DNA of 64,000 nucleotides from Albula goreensis (lineage: Eukaryota > Chordata > Actinopteri > Albuliformes > Albulidae), in assembly GCA_022829145.1 (NCBI GenBank), contig CM040748.1, positions 2,727,501-2,791,500 of the forward strand, given 5' to 3'. The notes below the pieces were generated by a model, which was not told the DNA's origin, did not search any database, and saw nothing but the letters and a program-made list of their open reading frames with translations. This document shows positions 1 through 12,000 of the stretch, in pieces. The translations under genes were made by a program, and so were the position numbers. Each line of letters opens with the position of its first letter. The stretch's first letter is position 1.

Positions 1-368
1 ACTTAACATTGAATTCTTTACTCAAAGAAAGAGCAAAATCTCACACTTTGATTCCCAGAATCTGACCACTGTGGTTGTGCACTTATTATGGCAGTTAATA
101 TTGGTTGTATTTCTTTTTTGTTTTTTCTTTGTGTAATTCACGGATATGATGCTGTTGCACTTGTTGACATAGACCCTGGGATTCAATCAAACACACTTAT
201 GGGTCTCTTTATGGGCATATGTTAATCTATCAGATCTTAATTTAGACCTGTTAAGGGCATATACCATATTATGTTACAATTAAAGTAACAAATTCCAATG
301 GATATTAGAACTTGTCTCAAATACTCAAAGAAGTGTATGCTGTAATGTGAAGTCTGTTTTGACTGAAA

Positions 369-373
<5 letters not shown>

Positions 374-399
<26 letters not shown>

Positions 400-472
400 A
401 CTGGGTCCTGGCCTCACACCTCCTGCAGCTCACTTTGAATGAAAAGCATCTGCTAAATGACCCAAATGTAAG
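374..472 (+). repeat. SINE tail (copy 1) in tmc7 intron
   Basis: A run of about 26 T is followed by a segment ending AAAAGCATCTGCTAAATGAC then CCAAATGTAA. The same tail recurs at 57868-58010 (AAAAGCATCTGCTGAAGGAC, GCAAATGTAA), including the CACYTCCTGCA and GCTCWGAAT-like bases before it. The GCATCTGCTAAATGAC core is the shared 3' tail of many teleost SINEs. A weaker relative of the upstream part of the second copy lies at about 110-170. Confidence 0.6.
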
Positions 473-520
473 AGTTCAAGTAGACTTTATTGTCATGCCA
501 TGCCACCCGGCTCAGCTCAC

Positions 521-2318
521 CCTCTATGACGTGAATGTCTCCTCTCCAGAGCTCCAGTGTGCTGAGCAGGTCTAGGCTTTCCTCCTTCAGCCTCCGCAGG
601 GAGCGCCGTGCATTCTGCCTCCACTGCTCCCAGCTGCTCAAATCCCGGGCCTGCTCCATGCGCTGCTCCCTAAACACACCATAACTCCACTGAGCAGGCC
701 CAAGCTAAGGGTTTTTTCCCCCCCTTTATCCCACCCAAACAAAGCCAAACTGTGTAGCCACATGCAGCCACCCTATTCAGACACATGACTCCTCACGATG
801 AGCCCTCACTTCTTTCCACATTATATATGCACCACCAATTACACCCCGCCTATTGTTTTTGGAGGATGACAAAGTCAGCATATGCTCTGTGCATCCATAG
901 CTCAGCCAACCAGGAGTGACTACTAGAGGGCAACGAGACTAATGAACTTTTCTTTCTGTGGCAGGGCCTACTGTTTCCTTGCCACTATGGGCCTCAGGTA
1001 ACAGCTAGTAATGGCATGGCTGGGATTCAAACCTCCTGCTGCAGAATGGGTGTCTGCTTCCTCAACCAATGTCTGGGCCACCAGGATGCCCTCCAAGCAA
1101 CGGACTAACTTTATCATACAATCCCCTCCATACTAGTGATGAGGATTGAGGCTTCACCAAAAATAGGAGGAGTTGCCCTACAGCTTCAGCGACTCGAAGA
1201 TTTGGACCAATGAAAGCAGTGGCTGTGGAGAGACTTGTTTTCTATTGGTTTGAGGGACTTGTTTATTGACAGCTACATGTAGTTCCACCACAGCAGGGCT
1301 CATGAAACTTCTTTTCAATAATCAGCAATCCATTACCTTACCAATGACTAAACACTGGTTACATGCACTGACCACGCAGATAGACAATATAAAAAGGGCT
1401 CACTTTTTTTCTCTTGTGCAATATTCTCACAGGTCCCTTGATTCCCATCTTGCTCATCAGTAAGCAGCAGGCAGTGCTAAACAGCCATGTTGTGGAATTA
1501 TATTAGCTCGTCATTGAGACTCAGTGGAAAGGTAATTCAATAACGCAGGCCTCCCGCATCGGAGGCGGAAAATGAGTCCAATGCAATTCGATCTGTAAAG
1601 TTAGCAATTCAATACATCCTTAGAGGACCGCGTTCTGCTGCAGCCGAGGAAATTATATCTGTCAAACACTAAATTATATGACACACTGAGTGCACAACTC
1701 ACGTCTCATGATATTCTTGCTCCATCAAAATGTTTTCAATAAATGGATTTGGTTCTGGATGCAAGCCAATGTCACACAGATTTGCAAACAGACATGAGGA
1801 AACTGCGTGGAACTCAGCCAACACCGACACTGTGCATGTACCACAGAAATATAAAACAGAGCCTTTCTGTGCTCTTAATAATATATTTTATATACTAATA
1901 GTATAAACCTTTGCTATGGCATCATTAGTGCTCACAGGTTCCAGTTCAGGAAAATCATTTACTGAATGAAAGCCATAAAAACAAACACGCAACAGCTCCT
2001 AACTAGGCAGACATCTCTGTGTAGGGAGGAGACAGATGGAATTGGCTGAAATTGTGTCTCACTTGTCTCTGCGCTTCTCCTCCATGGTTTTGGGGAGCTC
2101 ACGGACTGGCCTTTGGGGGCAGGCGACCTTTGGCCTCTCGTCCACTCTGTCCACTTTCCATTTCCAGCTGGAGGACGACCCCACGCGGGTGCGAGAGCTG
2201 GCCCTCCTTTTGGTGCCGGCCGTGGCTGAGGGCTTCCTCCGGTACAGCAGTGACTGGTAGCTGGGCAGCTGGTCCAGTAGCGGGTTACTGGAGGGACCCA
2301 TGTGGTCTGAGTAGAACA
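521..2318 (-). CDS. tmc7: tmc7, 5' coding exons (partial, runs off left edge)
   Basis: Transmembrane channel-like protein 7, a multi-pass membrane protein of the TMC family; only the cytoplasmic N-terminus is in the window. Two minus-strand exons are seen: 2063-2318 (acceptor after a CT-rich tract, donor GTGAGA) and 521-669 (acceptor GTTTAG, donor GTGAGC). They join in phase (2+1) and exon 2 leaves one base for the next exon beyond the edge. The peptide contains LLDQLPSYQSLLYRRK, LPKTMEEKRRDK and STLELWRGDIHVIEG. These line up with remembered human TMC7 motifs (QELPSYRSIARRR, then LELWREDIRSIEGKFG), which is why it is called tmc7 rather than another TMC. The first usable Met is at 2301-2299 (MGPSSNPLLDQ). 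The first codon of the exon is completed from an unseen upstream exon, so an earlier start is possible. The apparent TGA just after RRDK lies in the intron: the GT of the donor overlaps it. Divergent from tmc5. Confidence 0.85.
670..2062. other. tmc7 intron, no gene seen
   Basis: About 1.4 kb between the two tmc7 exons. I see no exon with both splice signals and a convincing peptide on either strand. Mixed base composition; no long simple repeat. Confidence 0.6.
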
Positions 2319-5300
2319 CTGAAGGATAGAGAGAGAGAGAGTAATGACCAGAACAGAGCAAAACAGGCAAAATGCTAAAGAAATGTCAATGACTGTAGCA
2401 TGGAGCCACCAAATCTCCTTCTTCATCCGCATGTAAGTTAAACTTGACATCATTCCAGTTACACATTATTCCAGAAACTTTCAGGGATTTGTTTATTTGA
2501 CTTATTTTGTGTTTATTTCGTTATTCTGTTTCCTCCCCACATTTTCAAGAAGGGTAGCAGCTTCAAAACATTTCAGACAGGAAAATACAGACTCTGGTGA
2601 CAAAATACTTCAACACCAAGGTGAATACAATAGAATAGCCTTTGTAATTTCCAAGTTACTGTACATGAGAAATCAATGTTGACTGACATAGGCTGGCTCC
2701 ATAGATCTGGGTAATATTTGATGTAACTGTATTTAAGAGGATATTAATGTATTTACATTATTTAAACTGTACTTACTGTAGGTGAAAATGCAGAATCTAG
2801 TCACTTCCATATGGTGTGCTAACTACTTCCTAACTATTGCATTGTATTCAGGTCAACATTACAAAAAATAATTGCTCAGACTTGCCCCATATGACTGTCT
2901 GTTCGCTAGCGAGCAATGGGACAACTTATGCTAACACTTAGCCCTTGTTTCTTTAGATAGCCTGCTACCTACAAGAAAAACTTTGTGAACCAGCAGCGAT
3001 ATTGTTACTTTATGTAACAGTTGGTGATTTAGTTAATTATCTCGCTCAACTAGACGACGACACAAGTTGATTCAAACCACTTAGCATGTTTCGCTAGCTA
3101 ACACAGAGCGTAAGTTGTGAGAATGCCAAAAGAGTTTCTTGGGCACATTCTGAAACTGGTTGAAGTCACAAACCTGAATCAACTGTATCCATTTTCTGCT
3201 ACTTTATTAAAACTGGCGTACAAGCACGTTAACCAGGTAGGCTTCAGACTTCTGTTTTCGTCGCTCGCCGCCCGCCCGCCCGAGCCAGCTGTGTGTAGTC
3301 CCGTTCCCTTCCTGTCTCCCAAGGAACGTCACTTCGGCTCCCAGAACACGGCCCATAGACATACCACTACTAGATTTCTCAGTTGTTCTGATGAGTTACC
3401 AGAACCTGTCGGATCAGGCGTCCGAGGGGAATGCTCAGTGACATCGCATCTCTATTATGTATCCATAACTTGATTTAGACATAAACTTAAATCATACCTT
3501 ACCATCATCCTAAGACATGTAAGCTATTCGTTCACCCTTGACTCTCGGAGCCACTCTACTCTCTCTATTTCTATGACTGGGCCCCACCTTTGCCAGCGGG
3601 ATCATTGTTGCAAAAAGTTACATTAGGTTCACAACATCCGTATGAATGACTGCCTGAAATAGACCATCACGGCGCCGTTTATGAGCACATTTTTAAATCA
3701 AAATTCGTTTACTCTGATACATTTTAAAAGTAAACACAGACTGCTCATCACCCCCAAGGACTGTAACAATTTTATTGCAGCAAAAAAGGAGTATTGCTAT
3801 CGATCCTATATTTAAAAAAAAAAAAAAATTCCTTTTCCTCAGATATTGCCTACCCCGTTATGCTTTTGTGTTCGTTGTAAAAAAAAAGGGGGGTAGTTAA
3901 TTCACGGTTTATTATGATTATTGTGATTATGGTTATATTATTATTATTATTATTATTATTAGTAGTAGTAGTAGTATTGTTGCTGTTGCTATTATCATTA
4001 TTATTATTGTTGTTGTTTTATGCGCATATTATTTTTGCTCACACCTACTATCATGATCTCATAAATACATTTGTACATTTTGTTCAATCCAAATAAGTTT
4101 TCTGTCAGATGTGAGTTACAGTTGCCTCTTTTGATACGGAGATACAGTTTAACTAATGCTACAGAAAGCTATCTGTGTTGATTAAATCTCATAGTCTATA
4201 TTAAAGGTACAACTCTAGTAATTCCTCAAGAGGCTACATCACTCATGAAGACTATGATTTATTTTAGCCTCAATAAAATATAGGTAATGATGGGTGATAT
4301 ACATAATGCACATTTTGCAGCAATGTAAACATAACATATTGATTATCTTACTCAGACCCCTTGTGTGCCAAAATCATATTAATGGAATGGAAAACTGGGA
4401 AATGATAGCTCGTCTTGACAAACAGGATAAACATGCAGGTTAGCTGACAGCTGAAGGGGTAGGCTAGATAATAGCAGCTTTATTGTTAATTTAATTTCTG
4501 GATTGGAATATTGGTTGCAAGCCAGTGGTTATAACATATTCAAAACACATGGACTTTTACCTCTTCTTTATGGGCGCACGTAAGATCCAGTTCCGGGATG
4601 GTAGCCCACAGTATCCACGAGATATCATCTGTCAACCAAGACAGTTCTCACAGGGACGTTAAGCTTTGCGCTGCTGAAACTGTGGCCGGGGATCACATCA
4701 AAATATTTACGCGGAGGTTTTTGAAAATATATTCAACATAACGCTATCTGTGTGATTCTGGTGTACGAGGTTGGCAAGAAAACTGTCAAAGTGACACAGA
4801 AGGCATTTTCCCACAAAATTGACCAGGTAGGTGGCCGTGTAACGTTAGCTTAAGAAGAGCGATGAACGTGTGTAGCTTGTCAGTGTTTTCTGATTTTGAC
4901 TGTTATATATTTTGCTATCAGCAGTAGGCTATAAAGTTGAAGAATGTTGATAATGCCTGATTATACGTTTTCTGATGCGTTCAATCATGTAATCACTACA
5001 TATTGTTTTAGGCTATGTTGTGTTAGTTTCATATAATCTTTAAATTGTGGGAAATATGAAATCCTCAGTAGATCTAATTATTTTAGTAAGATGCACATAC
5101 CTTTTTTATATTGACAACGTGGATGTAGGTTATTTCCTTGTAGGCTATATGTAAAACGTCTAATTTGATGAAGGACATCCTGTTCAATGATTAACAATGA
5201 GTCACGATTGTGCAAAACATATTGGATTTTTGATTCCAGTCACTTAAGGCGTTCATGCTTGCACCTTGCTCCTATGTGTTATTTGTTTATTTAAATGAAC

Positions 5301-5847
5301 GTTATTTATGTTTGGCAATGTTCTCCGGCCGCAGCAGCGCTTGGCTCATTATACTTGCAACTACCCTGAGAAGCGGTCGCTGGAAGTATTCCCCCAGCGC
5401 ACTGACTCACAACTGAGAAGTAACAGCGTCTGGCAGTACGCACCTTACTGGAGACGCGAGGAGAAATCAATCTTTGGAAATTATTCGTGACGTTTAAACA
5501 ACGTTGCAGAAGACTACAACCATTTTCTGAGAGAAAGTGTTGTAATAAGAATGTCGTAGTTTTCAATTGTGTTCTATAAGGTACTGCTTAAACTCGGAGG
5601 CTATTATGAGAGAAACCGCACCCCTCTGATTAAACTGTAATGAGATTCGCTTAGAGATGGGAGGCCGATTGAGTTACCTAGTAAATTCAAGAGGGCAAGG
5701 CGCTGTCAAGCATTTTGACAGCAGGCAATCAGTGGTTCAATGTATTTGTCTGATTCTCGCCTCATGGATTTGAAGAAATTGTTTGGATTCTTACATTAAA
5801 GTTTGTAATTTATAATTAATTTTTAAAAAATGTCGTTTCTATTCCAG
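2319..5847. promoter_or_regulatory. tmc7-tmc5 divergent intergenic / 5' region
   Basis: This stretch separates the first recognised exons of minus-strand tmc7 and plus-strand tmc5, so it should hold both promoters and any non-coding first exons. Candidates are a short GC-rich patch at about 3265-3300 (repeated CGCCCG), a minus-strand donor GTAAGG at about 3494 that could end a tmc7 5'UTR exon, and plus-strand donors at 4827 (CCAG/GTAGGT) and 5580 (AAG/GTACTG) that could end tmc5 5'UTR exons. None is proven; no TATA box was identified. Confidence 0.4.
3938..4016. repeat. ATT/AGT trinucleotide microsatellite
   Basis: Repeated ATT units pass into AGT units and then mixed TTG/TTA triplets. Low-complexity DNA in the tmc7-tmc5 spacer; the leucine/valine-rich ORF over it is only the repeat in translation. 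Confidence 0.85.
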
Positions 5848-6022
5848 ACTGATAGTTATCATCAGAACAAGCCTTGGCCAAACAGCTGGATGTTACCAGT
5901 CCACAATCCCGGGACGCATCGAACACTGAGCAGGGATTAGAACGACGAGAGAGAGCGAGAGAGAAAGAGAGAAGAAGGGAACACCACACTAAGAGAGATT
6001 AAAATAAAATTATAAAGACCTC
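5848..6022 (+). other. tmc5: tmc5 5'UTR part of the first coding exon
   Basis: The polypyrimidine-AG sequence TTTCTATTCCAG ends at 5847 and is the most likely acceptor for the exon that carries the tmc5 start codon at 6023. The stretch contains a purine-rich GAGAGA tract at about 5948-5975. Confidence 0.45.
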
Positions 6023-9000
6023 ATGTCATACTACAACAGAGATGGGCTCTTTAACCCCGCCTACCATGACAGTGAAACCCTGGAAATCGACAGGAGGTTT
6101 GTCTCCCATGTCTACTTGTAAAATGTTTTCTGAACTGGACAAATCTATCAAATCAACTATTAAAATACAAATGGAATATCAAAGGGATAATGTAGTTCAA
6201 ATAGCCCCAGTAACCAATTTGGGGAAAGTGAAAACAAAACGTTTTAAGAATGGGACAGGTTGAATTTTGAGTCTCACAAGCATTTGAAGTCAAAAAAAAG
6301 CAGCAAGAGTAAACTGTAAATAGCTATTTAAGAAAGCTTTTGCTCATAAGAACTGTAATTTTATTTAAGTAATTAACTAATGTAGATGCTCCTTAAGATT
6401 GTTGCTTGTTTTTATCTGAATTGCTTTACAGACATTTAGATATGGCATTAGATTCATACAGAGAAGTTTCAGTTTGGTTTAAATTAATAAAATATAGCAT
6501 GTGTATAAGAGACTGAAGAGTGTGTTTGGTTGAGTTCCATCTCTTTGTTCCTCTCTCAGTCCAAACCAAAAGTCCTTCCTGTTATGTGAATGATTTGTTT
6601 ATCTTCTAACCACACCAAAAAAGGTGGTCAATACGCTCAAAAGATAAACATAGATATGCTATTCATGGATTTATTTTCATTCACCATAATGTAAATGTGA
6701 TAAAACTAAAAGAGGAACAGCTCTGTATCGTTTGCCATGTGACCTTCCAGCCCCAGAGAGCTGTTTTGCTGTCCTTTTGAATGCCTCTCTTCTGGCTCCT
6801 CGGTACTCTGGTGCTCCAGGCCTTCCCGGTGAATAGGGTTCAGCTGTGGGCTCAACTCCACAGATCTTAGCATCAGGATGCTAATACCAACTCTTTCACA
6901 AGACTTTGCATCCCTGATGTTACATTTTGTTTCTACTTCAACATTTGTTAATAGAAGATCTTGAAGGGATAAAAATGTTCAATTTCTACATAATTCATTA
7001 AGGAATATAATTTTGCTTAAAATCATCCATTTGAACAAATCAAACACACCCAAGACTTCAAATGAACACTGTGTTTTAGAGGTGCTCACATGGCAGCATT
7101 TCTTATGATCGTAGCAGGTGCATTAAGTCTAAATTGTAGCCAGCAACATTTGAAAGATTCCTGTTTGCTGAAGTATGCTGCCATTCATATTTCTGAGAAA
7201 ATATGAGCTGCTCTCAGCTTCAGTGCCAAATACGGCATAACGTTATTCTGTCTGCTACCCCTAGCCCCTCCAGAAGGTCCCATCACCACAACCCCTACGA
7301 CAGGGACCCTCAGCCCTGGCAAAGGGGTCCCACAGACTGGATGCCCCCCGAGGCTCTGCCCCCCTACAACGAACAGGCCCGGCCCCCCTGGGGCAGCAGG
7401 GAGGGGAGCTGGAGGGCTCCAAACAACATGGCTATGAACCTGCTCCCCCGCCAGAACGGAAGCCTAAGATGGCAGCACAACCAGGGTGAGTGTGCCACAA
7501 TGCGCGAACTGGGAAACTAAGTAACTACCTGAGTAAATGAATGAATTGCAGTTATGTAGCTGATGTTTTTATCCAAAGCAACTCACTGTTGATTTGACTA
7601 ATGGGAGTTAGTCACCCCCCCCACTGACCTTATCATGTCTGGAATGCGGCTTGAACCAGCAACCCTCCGGGTACCAGTCAGACTAAAATGGATCCCAGTC
7701 TGGGTCAGACTAAAATGCCTGTATCCACACTGGGGATTGGTGAAGGTGTAAAAGGAAACTGCATCATGTCATGTAGTGAGTGTGGCAGTGTTCCTTATTA
7801 GTAATATATTCCTGTCTCCTGCCTGCAGGTGCAGTGAACATTGCTTACCAGATGGATTCCGAAGTGGACTACATCACAGCTCCCCTCGACCAATCACTGC
7901 CTAGCACTCCACATATGGGTGAGAGACCATCTTCTTTTCCCTAAAAAATAAATCTTTTCAATGATTGTAATGAAAGTGGGGGAATAATGATTCCTGATTG
8001 CAGCCTTTTTTACCTGGTAATGATCTAAGCGTTTGTCACTCTGAAGGCAGAGCACAAGTACCGTTTATTAGTAAAACAGCTCACAGAGTTATGATCACAG
8101 ATAGTGATTGTCTGGTTCATTCAACATTATTTTGAGAATGATCTTACCATGATAAGCACTGAGTGGGCACTAAATATGACTATGACAGGGTTTGCGAAAG
8201 ACAACTTTAAAATTATTTCCTGCAATAGCAGTCAGGGTTATGTCAGAATGATTAGGGGTAAAGATTAGATTGATTCCATTGTAAACTTTTGAACTGGTAT
8301 CCAGGAATTTCTTTATGGCTTGTCCTAAATTAGAATATTTCTTCAGAGGAGATTGTCACTGAATTTTTTATGTTAGTCTAGGACTAGGCTTATTCCCACT
8401 CTAGGAAACTGGGCCAAAGTAAATTCCCAATGTTCAAGTTATTACAATACATACATATTATAAACCTTGGCTGACGTATGAGTAATCATATTAGCCTAGA
8501 TTGTTCAATCTGTAGACATGCATTTGCATATTTCTGTTAAAACCACATAAAGAAAACACTCAGATTTAGGATTATAGTGTCTAATCTAATCTTACGCACA
8601 GTATAATGGGCAGAGATGAGATCAAACGTATTTGTTTGACAGAGGTAAATATTGAAGCATTAACAAGATCATACGTAGTTTCTCCCGTACCACAAGCACA
8701 AGTATGCCATTGTATGTTCTATGAGCAGTTTTCCTGCAACTCAGTATGAGAAAACAGGGGGAACTATCAACGCTGTAAGTGAGGTAAAAGCCATTATGAA
8801 GGTAGGGAGAGCAGCGCTGGCCGGAGTATAAGGAGCAATGTGCTTCACAGGACAATCAAATCTGTTAAAGCAAGTGTGCGCAGAGGAATGTCTGAGACAG
8901 AAATATTAATATGCTGTTAGAACAGCCTGTCTTCCACATTTCCCCCATAACCATGCCTTTTAAGGCTTCACCATTTTACATCTGGGTTTAATGAAAGGAG

Positions 9001-12000
9001 ATAAAAATGAACGAGAAGCTCATACTCTATTGAGAAAATTGCCTTGGCATAATTTTTGCCATTTATTTGGGATGGAAAATCATTCTGCAGTCTTGGGAAG
9101 GAAGTAGCCGCTTCAAATTTTAGTGATGACTTTTAAAAGAGACAAAAATTCAGCCTTTGGGTTAGCAGATACTAAACAGCAGGCTGTGTCCAGTACTGAG
9201 TAACTGATTAGCCTGCAGCTATTTGACTGCATTATTAGTTAACCTTGTTTCAAACACCCATCTGCACAATACTGTGTCCCGCCTAAAGCAGCAAAGATGG
9301 TGTACTGAAATGATTAATGCTGGATCACAAATAAATTGTACATTGCTGTAGTCATTGGCTTTAAATAAAGGTGATGTTCAGTAGATGTTCAGTTTAGCAC
9401 ATATAATCTTCTCACAAAACCAAGGTGCAGATGTACAGAGGACCAATTTTGTTTGTGCCTGTAGCCAGCAATAAAGCTTTTTGATTCATTTTGACTTAGT
9501 GACTGACTCATGTTAATGCCATCATCACCGGATGCTTAAAAAATGAATGTATTTCAAAACATGTGCAGCCTTCAGAGACACATATACCATTGTAAAGGTG
9601 CCTTGTGTTTTGGACTGGAGCAAACGGAGGCAGACTTGAAACAGCCTGACTTTGAGCATAGAGGAATCTTGGTAGATGTGTGGGAGACCGTATTCAACTA
9701 TTGAGCGGACTGCAGTCTTGGCAACAGTGTAAACACAGACAGGAATCATCAAGAGTGGTGCTGTCCCTCTCTCCCATTTTAAAAACACTTCCTTGTGCAG
9801 GTCATCTGCAAGAGTGTATACAAGGAATTTGTTTTTAGATACTTATTAAAATAACCTCTAAAACCTTCGACCAACTGAAGTGTTAAAGCTGAAGTCTTTG
9901 TTTCTACAGTAAGTGGCTGGTTTCCTGCATCATAGTTCTACATTTGGAATTTACCAGGAAGCGAGAATCCACTTCAAGGAAAATCTACTTTATCAGAGTA
10001 CTTGTCAAAGCTTGTTTGCAAGTGCTTTCTTATCACAATAAACTGAGTCACGCACAGAAGCTTCCGGGCTTTCTAATGAAATATATGTCTTTCACATTAA
10101 CAATGGTGTTAAGTACACTGGAGATATGAATGAGAACATTTTAATACTGTTTTAATGTTGTGAAAATTTAAGAGTGAATCTTATATTGCACCCTGTCTCA
10201 TATGACAGACCACTTAGAAAGATTTTAGAGATGAAATGGAAATAATTTTGCTGCAGTTTGTGTTGAAAATTCAGTTCATGCTGTAAGTGGGTTCCACTTC
10301 TGCTCATGTAAAGTTGTAGTATCTTCCAGACTTGTACTTGAATTTCATACAGTCTAATATAATACAGAATTGTATGTCAAACAGCACCACAGTGAGAGTC
10401 TGGTTCTCTGCCTTTACCCTGATAAGTTCATCTGAGTAATCCCATATCCAGAGTTCAAACCGTAATTGTAGAAAACACTGCGTCATTGATGTTTTATTAC
10501 GCCGTTGTGTTATTAGGTGATTTACTGAGGCGGAGAGGAACGCGGAAAATGAGTCTCTTTCCGGGTGGCGGCGTAGCGCTCGGAAAACTGGGCATGACTG
10601 AGGAAGACATCAGAGACGAGATCGAAAGCGGTGAGCCTTCAGGAAAGGGGTACACAGACCCCCATGACTGAGTCACGGTTGATAGGGTGCAACTCCAAGG
10701 GTGCGTTCCAATACTCAAGTTTTGTCTCCTCCACTTGTCTCCTCCTCTGCTCTGTGCCCTGGAAACTTCTATGTGTCCTCCCTCCCTCCACTGTTCCAAA
10801 AGGGTAGGAAATGAGATTTCGCCTCCTCCACTTGCCTCCTCCTTGTTTCCTCTAAACGAAAGATACATTGATGCATCCTACTGCGGAAGTCTTTTCAAAT
10901 TTCTGGGTGACATCATTGTACTTAAAACCAGTCAGGTTAAAAGACCATCCCACAGAATATTTTGATTGGTTTGGGTATCCTTGGAATCAATCGAAGTCAC
11001 ACGACTTCATCAATAGCTTTGATGAAGGGGTACTTGGATTAGCTGTACCAATTTTCATTTAATTTCATCTCCTCGACTCATCTTCTCCCCTGGAAGTATG
11101 TGGAGGAAAGGAGGGGAGGAAAGGAGTGGAGGAGATGAGGAGTTGAGAAAAAGCACTGGAATGCACCCCAAATGTGTGAGGTAAATGTATGCGTTGTGTT
11201 ATGACTTCTCTCAAGCCATTATCAAATGGCGCTGTGATATTTCCTGTTACTATCATATTCTCACCCAATATCCTACAAATGAAAAGGGCTGGTATTTCAC
11301 AAAGCTTATTAACAAAAAAAAATATTTTGCTTGGTAAGGGTGTTTATGTTGACATGAGAACTTCAGAACATTAAGTTAATAGCTTCATTTGACTCACCAC
11401 GAGGAGACAGACTTTGCTTACCATGAAAAGGCAAAACATATTTCAATTACTGTTTGTGTTTTCACTCCAAACATAAACGCAAATTGGCTTATGGTTAAAA
11501 TGATGGCATTCATTTTGAAAAGGTGACTGCTTAGCATTACATTCCCATTGACCCGTCTCTGGGAAGGTCTCTCAAAGCACGGACAGACAGGAGAATGTCC
11601 ACTCTCCTAGAGATGAAACTGAAATAACATGTTTCCCACAGAGGAGCGGGACTTGGTGAAAGAACTGGCTGCCATGTCATCCAGAGACCAAATCCAGGCC
11701 ATCCGTGTCCTCCCCATGAGCCTGGAAGATAAAAAGCATATCAGGTAGGCCGAGTGCTGTAGGTCAAAGGGCATCTGTTATTTTTTATCATGCTTAGTTA
11801 AACATTAAACCCTATTAAAACCGGGCCAGACAGCCACAGCATCCCAGAGGTGAAAACAGTGTATGCTCAAGGATGGGCTGAGCATGTAAAGTTATCCATA
11901 GGTGTCATACCTCAGTGTGAGGTGTCTAATTTGGTCTCCACCCTCCTGCCACATTCAGCTGAGTAAACCATAACCATAAATGCATGACTATTAACCTTAA

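Noticed and set aside
960..1095. Possible tRNA-like SINE with GGGATTCAAACCTCC
   Set aside because: The B-box-like phrase is present, but I find no matching A box, no second copy and no tail in the window.
3914..4096. Hydrophobic Leu/Val-rich small ORF
   Set aside because: It is an ATT/AGT microsatellite in translation, not a membrane protein.
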